Assembly (NCBI RefSeq): GCF_004193775.1
Contig: NC_041021.1
Span: 16,660,934-16,724,933, forward strand
Source of the DNA: Glycine soja
Lineage: Eukaryota; Streptophyta; Magnoliopsida; Fabales; Fabaceae
Direction: 5' to 3'
DNA length: 64,000 nt
Shown: positions 41,056 through 51,377 of the stretch, piece by piece
Position numbering within the stretch: the first letter of the stretch is position 1
How the letters are laid out: the number at the start of each line of letters is the position of its first letter
The notes under the pieces: model-generated
What the model was told of the DNA's origin: nothing
What the model saw: the letters and a program-made list of their open reading frames with translations, nothing else
The model's database searches: none
Made by a program: the position numbers and the translations under genes

Positions 41056-44000
41056 ATGGGTGATCAAGAGGAGACACAGGAGACACTGGGGCACACCAGC
41101 AACCCCCATTTGGGATACAACCGGGTGGCTTACCCTTATGGATTACCACCTAATTACACGCCACCAGTCATGCGTGATGATGCGGGTTATGTCCCTTCCC
41201 CCATCCTTGAAGGGGAGCCTCCTTGACAGCCCGACGAGGTTCACGAGGATCATCGAGAGTATGCCCAAGGGGATGCCGATTTCTACCCCCCGGTCCCCGT
41301 CAAGGGGCCGGTGCCCAACATATTGCCTTAGCACAACCTCACAGCACAACCAATATTCTTGTCCATAGAAGGACCACCCCCGGCGGCGGAAGAAAAAAGG
41401 AAACTCGATCCCATCGAGGAGAGATTGAGAGCTGTTGAAGGCTTTGGTGACTATTCGTTCGTGGAAATGACGGATCTTTGCTTGGTACCGGACGTCGTCA
41501 TCCCCCCAAAATTCAAGGTACCTGATTTCGACAAGTACAAAGGGACGACTTGTCCTAAGAACCATCTCAAGATGTATTGTCGCAAGATGGGGGAGCATTC
41601 TAGGGATGAAAAGTTGTTAATGCACTTTTTCCAAGATAGCTTGGCTGGAGCCATGGTTATTTGGTACACTAATCTGGAAGCTTCCCACATCCGTACTTGG
41701 GAGGATCTGATTACTGCCTTCCTTAGGCAATATCAGTACAATTCCGATATGGCTCCCGATCACACTCAGCTGCAGAACATGGTTAAGAAGGAAAGTGAGA
41801 CCTTTAGAGAGTACGCAGAGTGGTGGAGAGACCTGGCAGCACAAGTGGCTCCTCCCATGGTCGAAAGGGAGATGATTACCATGATGGTAGACACCTTACC
41901 AGTGTTTTACTATGAGAAGTTGGTAGGCTATATGCCCTCCAGCTTCGCGGACTTGGTATTTGCCGGGGAGAGAATCGAAGTAGGGTTGAAGAGAGGGAAG
42001 TTAGATTATGTCTCCTCCACAAGTACCAATGCTAGGAGGATAGGAGCAACTGGGGCAAAAAGGAAGGAAGGAGATACCCATGCCGTCACTTCGGCTCCCG
42101 CATGGGTCAAGCCACCGCAGACCTCTCATGGTACCCATCAGTACGCGCAACATCACCCGAGCTTGTCAGCTCGTGCCGGGAACTCTTTCAATTCAGCACC
42201 CGTACATCCTAGAGCGCCCACCCCCATCAAGAGGGAGGCCCCCCAAGCTCCAGCTCCAACCTCGACTCGCCCGGTCGGCAATGCCCACTTTGGCGCCGGT
42301 TCCAACGTGATGAGGAACTTTCCCCCGACGCCAATTCCAGAATTCACCGCGATCCCAATGATGTACGAAGACCTTTTGCCGTCCCTCATCGCCAACCAGA
42401 TGGCCATGATATCTCCCGGGAAGATCTACCAACCTCCTTTCCCAAAGTGGTATGACCCTAACGCAACTTGCGCGTACCATGGGAAAACCCCGGGCCACTC
42501 CACCGAAAAATGCCTAGCCCTTAAATACAAGGTCTAACATTTGATAGACGCTGGATGGTTGACATTTCAAGAGGATCGGCCCAACATGAAAACAAACCCG
42601 CTCGCCAATCATGGAGGGGGAGCAGTTAATGCCGTTGAGTCAGGTAGGCCGCGCAGGTCTAAGCCTTTAAAGGACGTGACGACCCCATGAGGTTTATCTA
42701 CGAGGCCCTACAAAAGGGGGGCGTAATTCCCCACGTTGGGCACAGAGAGGATTCCTGTTTGATGCATCCCGGCGAGCTACATATTATGGAAACATGTTTA
42801 GCAGTGGAGGACCTGTTGTAATAGATGATCGATCAAAGCCGACTGGAAGTCGGCGATGAGGGGAGGGAAGAGCAGCATATATGTATGCAGTCCCCAGATG
42901 AGAGAAGTTTTGGAAGACCTAAGCCTTTGGTGGTATATTTCACCAAAGACGCAGCTCCCCAAAAGCCCTGATACCCCTCGGTAGTTAAACCTGTTCCGTT
43001 TCCATACCGAAACAGCCACGCAATCTCGTGGAGGTATGCACCTCCAACTGAAAGGAAGGAAGAGGCCACCGACATCAGCTCGTTGTCAGCCAAGGTAACC
43101 AATATCACGGGGCTGAGCGGCATGACCTGCAGCGATCGCGTGTTTGCACCCCCCCGACCTGCCGACACAACCTTCAAATGTTAAAGGGAAGGCAAAGATG
43201 GTGGAAGAACAAAATGACAAAACGACCCTCACTCCGAACGAGGATATTCCACTGAAAGGTCTTCTGGAGAAAAGGGTTGGTTGTGGCAAGAAGGAAGTAT
43301 CGCTTGAGGAGGCAGGCGAGTTCCTCCGCATTATTCAGCAATGCAAGTTCAAGGTCATTGAGCAGCTCAACAAAACCCCACCCAAGGTCTCTCTTTTGGA
43401 ACTACTCATGAGCTCTGAGCCTCTTCGGGCTTTGCTAGTAAAGGTATTGAACGAAGCTCATGTGGCCCAAGATATCTCTGTAGAAGGCTTTGGAGGACTC
43501 GTCAATAACATCATCGCCGACAACTATCTCGCCTTCGCCGAAGAAGAAATCCCTGCCGAAGGGAGAGGGCATAACAGGGCTTTGAATGTGTCTGTCAAAT
43601 GCATGGATCACGTCGTGGCCAAGGTACTCATCGATAATGGTTCTAGTTTAAATGTGATGCCCAAAAGCATGTTGGAGAAATTGCCGTTTAATGCTTCCCA
43701 CCTAAAGCCAAGTTCCATGGTAGTCCGTGCCTTCGACGGCACCCGCCGAGAGGTTAGGGGGGAGATCGACCTCCCTGTACAGATAGGCCCCCATACCTGT
43801 TGGGTTACCTTCCAAGTAATGGATATTAACCCGACTTACAGCTGTCTTTTGGGATGCCCATGGATTCACTCGATGGGAGTCGTTCCCTCTACACTCCACC
43901 AAAAATTGAAATTTGTAGTAGAAGGACATTTGGTTATTGTGTCGGGCGAGGAAGACATCTTGGTAAGTTGCCCGTCCTCTATGCCATATGTGGAAGCCGC

Positions 44001-44495
44001 GGAGGAGTCATTAGAAACAACCTTCCAGTCTTTTGAGGTAGTAATCATTGCCTCTGTAGATTCCTTCTCCGGGCAACCTTGTCTGTCTGATACGGCAGTA
44101 ATGGTGGCTCGAGTGATGTTGGGGAATGATTACGAGCCTGGAATGGGTTTAGGCAAGAACAACGGCGGTAGGACCAGCCTGATAAGCACCAGAGGAAACC
44201 GTGGGAAGTTTGGGTTAGGCTATAAACCCACGCAAGTGGACATAAGGAAAAGTGTCGCGGGAAGGAAGAGTGGAAGCCAAGGTTCGCAATTGGGATGAAA
44301 AGTCGAAGGGGGCCTGCCCTGCCACATCAGTAGGAGCTTTATAAGAGCGGGTCTAGGACACGAAGGCTAAGTCGTTGCGATATGCGAGGAAGACTCTCTG
44401 AGTGGGTCGGATTTGGTACGACCATGCCCTCCTGGTTTCCGACTAGGAAATTGGCGAGTAGAGGAGCGCCCAGACATTTACACGACAAGCATAAT
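41056..44495 (+). pseudogene. Ogre gag-protease with G-patch (exon 1 of polyprotein)
   Basis: Gag starts at 41056 (MGDQEETQETLGHTSN) with core ERLRAVEGFGDYSF, KGTTCPKNHLKMYC, RDLAAQVAPPM, SSFADLVFAGERIEVGL and a knuckle CAYHGKTPGHSTEKC at about 42467-42513. Stops: 41224, 41329, 42535. A lost C at about 42686 shifts the frame and an extra C in the C7 run at 43148-43154 restores it; between them are TAA-TAG at 42819-42824 and TGA at 42969. The protease has the active site LIDNGSSLNV (Asp codon at 43633; DNG replaces the usual DTG/DSG, as in other Ogres), followed by a G-patch EPGMGLGKNNGG. After TGA 44296 and a TAA near 44370 the frame continues (GGLPCHISRSF, NWRVEERPDIYTTSI) to the splice donor at 44496. 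No functional protein can be made. Confidence 0.9.
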
Positions 44496-44674
44496 GTAAC
44501 CCTTTGTGGCTTTTAAACTCTACGGTTGGGCCTAGGCTTTAGAGTTTTCTTTTGTTAAGGCTTTATGTCTTTTGTTCCTGAATTTATAATATAAAGATCT
44601 TTCTTCATCTGTTCCTACGTCTCTACCCATTATCATTCATTTGCATGTTTATTTCTTTACGCTTAAAACGCCAG
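44496..44674 (+). other. Ogre intron (179 bp) between protease and RT
   Basis: The donor is AT/GTAACC at 44496 and the acceptor TTAAAACGCCAG at 44674, with a T-rich, AT-rich body. Splicing joins ATA-AT to A-TCC-GAC-GAC so that exon 1 (frame of protease) continues into the RT frame without shift. Without splicing, the frame reads ATG-TAA, the stop overlapping the donor (44497-44499). Legume Ogre elements are known to have a partly spliced intron here; the exact sites are my reading. Confidence 0.85.
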
Positions 44675-47600
44675 ATCCGACGACGAGTCCCTCGAAGGTA
44701 CTAATACCTGGGACCCGACCATCGATTTGAAGCAAGAAACGGAGTAGACGGAGAGTGAAGAGGACAAAGATGTGGGACTTCCCCCGGAGTTGGAGAAGAT
44801 AGTCGCCCATGAGGACCAAGAGATGGGGCCTCATCAAGAAGAGACGAAACTAGTGGACTTAGTAACCGGCAGTGGGAAAAAGGAAGTAAAGATAGGCATG
44901 AGTATGACCGCACCCATCCGTGAAGAATTGATGGCCCTGCTAAAAAACTACCAAGACATCTTTGCCTGGTCATACCAAGATATACCCGGTTTGAGTTCGG
45001 ACATCGTACACCACAGATTACCTCTAAATCCTGAGTGTTCCACGGTAAAACAAAAGCTGAGGAGGATGAAGCCCAAGACATCCTTGAAAATAAAAGAAGC
45101 AGTAAAGAAACAATTTGATGCTGGCTTCTTGGCTGTTGCTCGGTACCCGGAATGGGTTGCCAACATTGTACCAGTCCCTAAGAAGGATGGGAAGGTGCGA
45201 ATGTGTGTGGATTATCGAGACCTGAATTGAGCCAGTCCCAAAGACAATTTTCCTCTGCCGCACATCGATATCCTCGTGGATAAAACGACCAATTTCGCTT
45301 TGTTTTCCTTTATGGATGGGTTCTCCGGTCACAATCAGATAAAAATGGCGCCGGAGGATATGGAAAAGACTACCTTCGTCACCCTGTGGGAGACGATCTG
45401 TTATAAGGTGATGTCCTTTGGACTCAAGAACGCCAGGGCAACTTATCAACGGGCTATGGTAGCTTTGTTCCACAATATGATGCACCGAGAAATCGAGGTC
45501 TATGTGGACGACATAATTGCCAAGTCAAAGACCGAGGAGGAATACCTTGTCAACCTACGAAAGTTGTTTGAAAGGCTTAGGAAATATCAATTGAGGTTAA
45601 ACCACGCTAAGTGCACCTTCCGGGTCAAATCAGGGAAATTGCTAGGTTTCATCGTGAGCCAGAAAGGGATTGAGGTGGACCCCGAAAAGGTGAAAGCCAT
45701 CCTTGAGATGCCGGAACCCCGTACTAAGAGGCAGGTCTTAGGTTTCTTGGGACGTTTGAATTATATTGCCAGATTCATATCACAGCTCACCACTATTTGT
45801 GAGCCGTTGTTCAAACTCTTATGCAAAAACCAATCCGTCCGTTGGAATGAGGATTGTCAAGAGGCATTTGGAAGGATCAAACAGTGTCTCATGAACCCTC
45901 TTGTGCTTATGCTGCCGGTACCCGGAAGGCCTCTCATCTTGTATATGACGATTTGGGATGAGTCGATGGGATGTATGCTGGGGCAACATGACGAGTTCGG
46001 GAAGAGAGAGCGCGTTGTCTACTAGTTGAGTAAGAAGTTCACGGCCTGTGAAATGAACTACTCCCTGCTTGAAAGAACGTGTTGTGCTTTAGTCTGGGCG
46101 TCCCGCCGTCTAAGACAATACATGTTAAGCCATACCACCTGGTTGATATCCAAGATGGACCCAGATAAGTACATCTTTGAGAAGCCTGCTCTCACAGGGC
46201 GGATCGCCCGGTGTCAAGTTTTGCTATCCAATTTCGATGTAGTCTATGTCATCCAAAAGGCGATAAAAGGAAGCGCCTTGGCAGATTATTTGGCTCAGCA
46301 GCCTCTCAACGACTATCAGCCCATGCATCCCGAATTCTCAGATGAGGACATCATGGCCTTGTTTGAGGAAAAGCTAGACAAGGATCGGGACAAGTGGACC
46401 GTGTGGTTTGATGGAGCATCAAACGTTCTAGGCCATGGCATTGGAGCGGTATTGGTCTCTCTAGACAATCAATGTATACCTTTCACAGCCAGGCTGGGTT
46501 TTGATTGCACCAACAATATGGCTGAGTATAAAGCGTGTGCCCTGACCCTGACTCCAATGTCAAGCTACTCAAGGTGTACGGGGACTTAGCACTGGTGATC
46601 CACCAGTTGAGAGGGGAATGGGAAACTAGGGACCCCAAGTTGATACCCTACCAAGCCTATATCAAGGAGTTGGCTGGTTCCTTTGATGAGATCTCCTTCC
46701 ATCATGTTCCCCGAGAGGAAAATCAGATGGCGGATGCGCTTGCCACTTTGGCACCCATGTTCCAGCTAACACCGCATGGGGACCTACCGTACATTAAGTT
46801 CTGGTGTCGTGGCAAACCCGTGCATTGTTGTTAGGTGGAAGGGGAACGGGACGGTAAGCCTTGGTATTTCGATATCAAGCGATACGTTGAAAGCAAAGAG
46901 TACCCACCGGAGGCTTCCAACAATGACAAAAGGACATTGAGGAGATTGGCGGCTGGTTTCTTCATGAGCGGGAGCATACTATATAAGAGAAACCATGACA
47001 TGACCTTCCTGCGATGCGTGGATGCCAAAGAGGCGAACCACATGATCAAGGAGGTCCACGAGGGTTCGTTTGGAATGCACGCCAATGGGCATGCTATAGC
47101 CAGGAAAATCCTTAAAGCAGGTTATTACTGGCTCACCATAGAAAGCGATTGCTGCACCCATGTAAGGAAAGGCCATAAATGTCAAGCGTTCGCGGACACT
47201 GTCAATGTTCCGCCACATTCGCTGAATGTCATGTCTGCCCCTTGGCCTTTTTCCATGTAGGGGATAAACGTCATAAGGGCCATCAAACCCAAGGCTTTGA
47301 AGCGGCTTCCTACACCAATGTCACGAGGAGTGTGGTGGTCAGATTCATAAAGAAGGAGCTGATTTGTCGGTACGAACTCCTTAGGAAGATCATTACTAAC
47401 AATGGCACCGATCTGAATAACAAAATGATGCAGGAAATGTGCGTGGATTTCAAAATCCAGCATCACAATTCCATGCCCTACCGACCAAAGATGAACGGAG
47501 TCGTGGAAGCAGCCAATAAGAATATTAAGAAAATTATTCAGAAGATGACAGTGTCGTACAAAGATTGGCATGAGATGTTTCCTTTTGCCCTACATGGATA

Positions 47601-48057
47601 CCGAACTTCGGTACGAACTTTTACTGGGGCAACACCGTACTCCTTGGTTTATGGAATGGAAGCGGTACTCCCGTTTGAGGTAGAGGTCCCTTCCCAGAGG
47701 ATACTAGCGGAATCAGGCCTAGAAGAATCAGAGTGGGCTCAAACACGCTACGACCAACTCAACCTTATGGAAGGTAAGCGCTTGACGACCATGAGCCATG
47801 GGCGCCTGTATCAACAAAGAATGAAGAACACATTCTACAAGAAGGTGTGCTCACGCAAGTTCCATGAGGGGGACCTTGTGCTGAAAAAGTTGTCCCACGC
47901 TGTTAAAGATAATCGAGGGAAGTGGGCCCCGAACTACGAAGGGCCTTTCGTTGTAAAAAAGGCTTTTTCCGGAGGGGCCCTGGTGCTTACCAACATGGAT
48001 GGCGAGGAGCTACCTTCACCCGTGAACTTCGATGTTGTCTAGCGATACTATGCTTAG
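44675..48057 (+). pseudogene. Ogre RT-RNase H-integrase (exon 2 of polyprotein)
   Basis: Frame 1: an acidic linker, then the RT (KIKEAVKKQFDAGFL, VPKKDGKVRMCVDYRDLN, catalytic YVDD at 45501-45512), connection (LGFLGRLNYIARF) and RNase H (WTVWFDGASN, NNMAEYKAC). Stops are TGA 45228 and TAG 46023. A deletion near 46545 shifts the frame inside RNase H; TAG at 46832 follows. Integrase has the zinc region HEGSFGMHANGHA...RKGHKC, in which the first Cys of the usual CxxC is Gly (47171). TAG at 47258 and a small deletion around 47300 remove the FILVAIDYFTKW part. Catalytic positions read GINVI (Asn at 47267) and TNNGTDL (Asn at 47398), with Glu at 47506 exactly 35 residues on. The C-terminal domain ends near RYYA. 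Confidence 0.93.
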
Positions 48058-50127
48058 GATCTGGGGCAATTGAGGAAGTTGTTGCATGTTCTTTTATTTT
48101 TGTGTGTTCTTCTTGGTTTCCCCCAGGGATTCCTGTCCGCTGCAATTTTCTCGTTACAGTCTTTTAAAAGAAGAGAACATGGGATTGAGGCTGTAGTCCT
48201 CACTTTGTTCTTTAAACCATGTGCAGTTTATGATAACCTGAGCATTTTCGCTCAGTCCATAGGATACCCCAAGCGCTTAATTAAAATTGAACTTGACCAG
48301 CTTTCACTAAAAGGATTATTGCATTTGAAAACACTCATGCGTACACATACGCATGCATATTTTGTTATGACAAGAGCAGAATCGTCTTAGGCAGTGGTCA
48401 AATGCCGGGATGGGGCTAAAGGCAGAAACCAATCAAGGTAAAATGGTAACGCGGCCACAATTTGTTGCGCGATGTCGTTTCCTACTTTCAGGTGCTTAGG
48501 GACGGACGTGAGTAGAGGCTAGGAACACGATCGATAGATCGTCATCTCATGCCCAACACTGGACAAGCGGGGAGCACAGCTGGGGGACAGCCTAGTATCC
48601 TTTAAACTCCCAGTAGTTATTACTGTTGTGTCTTTAAAGTAAATATCGGGTGCCTCACCTACCCTAAAGGGGGTTCGAATAATCGAACGTCGACCCGTAG
48701 AGAGCGCATACTTAAGTCTTCCCTAAAAAAAAATACAGGATAGCTCTCCTGGGGGAGCTGAGCTCGCCTGGGCGAGCACCCCCTGCACGTGATAGTTTAA
48801 AAGAGAGGGAGGGGTACGTTTTCTTCACCCAAAACTCCCCCCCCCCACTTTCAAAAACGCCAAAGCTACGGGACTTGCCATTTTTGCACCCCCAAGCCAC
48901 CTTTTGTTGCATTTTGCTTTCATTTTTTATACTCCTACTCACTCCAACAAGTAATTATCTCATTCTTGAGCTTTCTAGCTTTCCATTGATGTATCTTGGT
49001 CTTCTTTTGGTGCTCTAAATTGTGTGAATGTGCCCAAATCTGTGGAGCAATTTTGGCTTTGTTTCATGCTTGTCGGTTTGAGTTAGGGGGTTGTAAGGGA
49101 TGGCCTTAGGCCTATGGTGCATTCTGAAGCAATTGGGCGTGACACTTTGCCCCCATTCCCCAAATTTTCATGCCTAAACATGCGCCCACCAAGTGCTCGG
49201 TGAAATGCCTCAATGGCATTTGCGCATGGGTTTGTGAATTTTTGCTTGGGGATTTGACTTGTGCATATATGGCTGCTATTTTTAAGAGTTCGGACAACTT
49301 GTAGGAGCGAGAATATGTGCCCGAATGTGATTTTAGGCCTAGGAACCCAAGCTCTTGATTTCAATACAAGAGGGCATGAAAATGAGAGCATGTTGGTGAG
49401 GACTCCCCTTTTAGGCCAGCTTTTGGTTTGGGCTGCACCTTGATGTTTTCTTTGCGCCTAGATGGTGTGAAGATGTTATTCACCATGTACATGTATATAT
49501 AGAATAGGTAGCAAGAGACAAATACCCTTCAAATAAAACGTGTATATGTTGAATAGGTGGTCAAGCGCTTTATAAATGTACACATGTTTGAATGTGGCAC
49601 GAGAATGCTTCCCAAAATGAACATATGATGTGGAATTGCCTTCCAAAGTGTAGATAGATGGCATGAAAATTCCTTTTCAAATAAACGCAAGTGTGTGCAT
49701 GACATGAAATTGGCTCTCAAATGTGCATATATGTATAAATAAATGTGAATGAAACAACACAAAAAAACTGTATTAATTTGTATGTTAATTTAGGTAGTAA
49801 AATACCTTGAATGTGCGTATGTAATTTTTGGTAGCAAAATACTTTGAATACGGACATATGTAATTTTGGCACAATACCTTGAGCATGCATATATGAATTC
49901 TTTTCAAAAGAATATGTGTGGGATATAAGTAGCTAGAATGTTTTGAATATCCTTGTATATTGATATAGATAGCAGGATATTTTGCGCGTATGCACATTCA
50001 TAAATGTTCTTCTTCAGGGAAATGTGTATGCAAGTTTGTTCTAAGTCGAAAAGATTAGTATGCCATTTTTGCTTTAAAATAGCATTTCCTTGTAAATTAA
50101 CTTTCCAAATGTTTGTCCTCGCAGGAA
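48058..50127 (+). other. Region between integrase and downstream ORF
   Basis: About 2 kb without a defensible gene. It contains GGGGGAGCTGAGCTCGCCTG/GGCGAGC (48752), the same palindrome found upstream of Ogre TATA boxes, a C-run at 48838, and from 49480 an AT-rich part with many TGTATATG/CATATATG words. It ends in GTTTGTCCTCGCAG, a good splice-acceptor context just before the ATG of the next ORF. Confidence 0.6.
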
Positions 50128-51377
50128 ATGGCTCCGAAAAAGCTTTCTGTGAAGAGGTCTAGGAGAGACGTCGCGGCTAAAGGGTCCAGTGCCGCCCCCG
50201 AGTTTGATAGCCACCGTTTCTGGAGCGCCGAGCACCAGCAGTGCTTCAACGCCATCAAAGGATGGTCGTTCCACAGAGAGAGGCGCGTCCAGCTCAGGGA
50301 GGATGAGTATACAGATTTTCAAGAGGAGGAAGCTCATAGACATTGGACGTTGCTGGTGACTCCCATGGCTAAGTTTGACCCTGAGGTAGTCCTGGAGTTT
50401 TATGCTAATGCTTGGCCCACAGAGGAGGGAGTGCGAGACATGCGTTCATGGGCGAGGAGTCAGTGGATTCCCTTTGACGCAAAGGCCCTCAGCCAGTTCC
50501 TGGGTGACCCGCTAGTGTTGGGGAAGGCGAGGAGTGCGAGTTCAGTCAGAGGAGGAATAGGGCCGACGGGTTCGACAAGGAGGCCATTGCCCAGCTGTTA
50601 TGCACACCGGGGCAGGATTTCGCCTGGACCGCTGCAGGGAGGCGGGTACGGATCATGCGCACCAGCATGACCACCTTGACCCAGACGTGGATGACATTGC
50701 TGCTCAACAATGTGTTGCCTAGCGATCATAACTCTGATCTCCTTCTGCTGAAGTGTCAGTTGGTGTATGCCATCCTGACATGGATGAGCGTCCACGTGGC
50801 CCAGGTGATTGCTAACGCCATCTATTTGTTTGCAGGTATGCCACCCACCAGGCACCCTCTAGACCCGGATAAGTCTAACAGGGCCCTAGGGTTTTCGGCA
50901 TTGATCACGGGCCTCTGCCTTTCATTCGGGGTTCCCGTCACCCCTAGTAAGGTGATCCGACTACCGATCACCCGGGCCTTCATCGAGAAGTATTGCACGC
51001 CTAGGCAAGTGCAGGGTGATGCACCTCAGGCCGCAGGCGCACCGCCACCACCTCATCAGGCCGATCCCGCTGGATCACTAGGCATGGAGTGTTATCTATA
51101 GCACTTGGTTCGCCAGCAAGCGGCCAACCACCGGGGGCAGGTGCAGATACATGAGTGTCTCTATCAGTTTAGCCTCAGTTAGCAGGGGCAGGGTTTCGCT
51201 CCTTTTGCGTGCCCTACTCCAGAGCAGTTTGGTGTTGAGGTCGCATGGCCCGGAGACTGGCCCGAGGCCCAGGTAGGGGAGGCGCCTGCAGGATCCCCCA
51301 GCGATGCAGAGGAGGCCCGTATAGATGAGGAGATGACGGAATTGCTCGGTTTCTTGGGAGGACGCGGAGCCACATGA
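50128..51377 (+). pseudogene. Downstream ORF between integrase and 3' LTR (third ORF, broken)
   Basis: Starts MAPKKLSVKRSRRDV (basic, nuclear-signal-like), then FDSHRFWSAEHQQCFNAIKG, HWTLLVTPMAKFDPEVVLEF, ANAWPTEEGVRDMRSW, ALSQFLGDPLVLG. A one-base loss near 50535 moves the frame; it continues EAIAQLLCTPGQDFAW, LLLNNVLPSDHNSDLL, AILTWMSVHVAQVIANAIY, RALGFSALITGLCLSFG, PITRAFIEKYC, a Pro-rich linker and an acidic tail to TGA 51375. Stops at 51099 and 51179. It resembles proteins annotated as 'putative plant transposon protein'; role unknown. Position matches the env-like or extra ORF of other plant gypsy elements. Fragments of it are present in copy A (8821-9261, 10131-10569). Confidence 0.8.

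Noticed and set aside
50128..51377. Downstream ORF called as an envelope-like gene
   Set aside because: No signal peptide or membrane segment seen and no similarity I recognise to envelope-like proteins. Kept as an ORF of unknown function.
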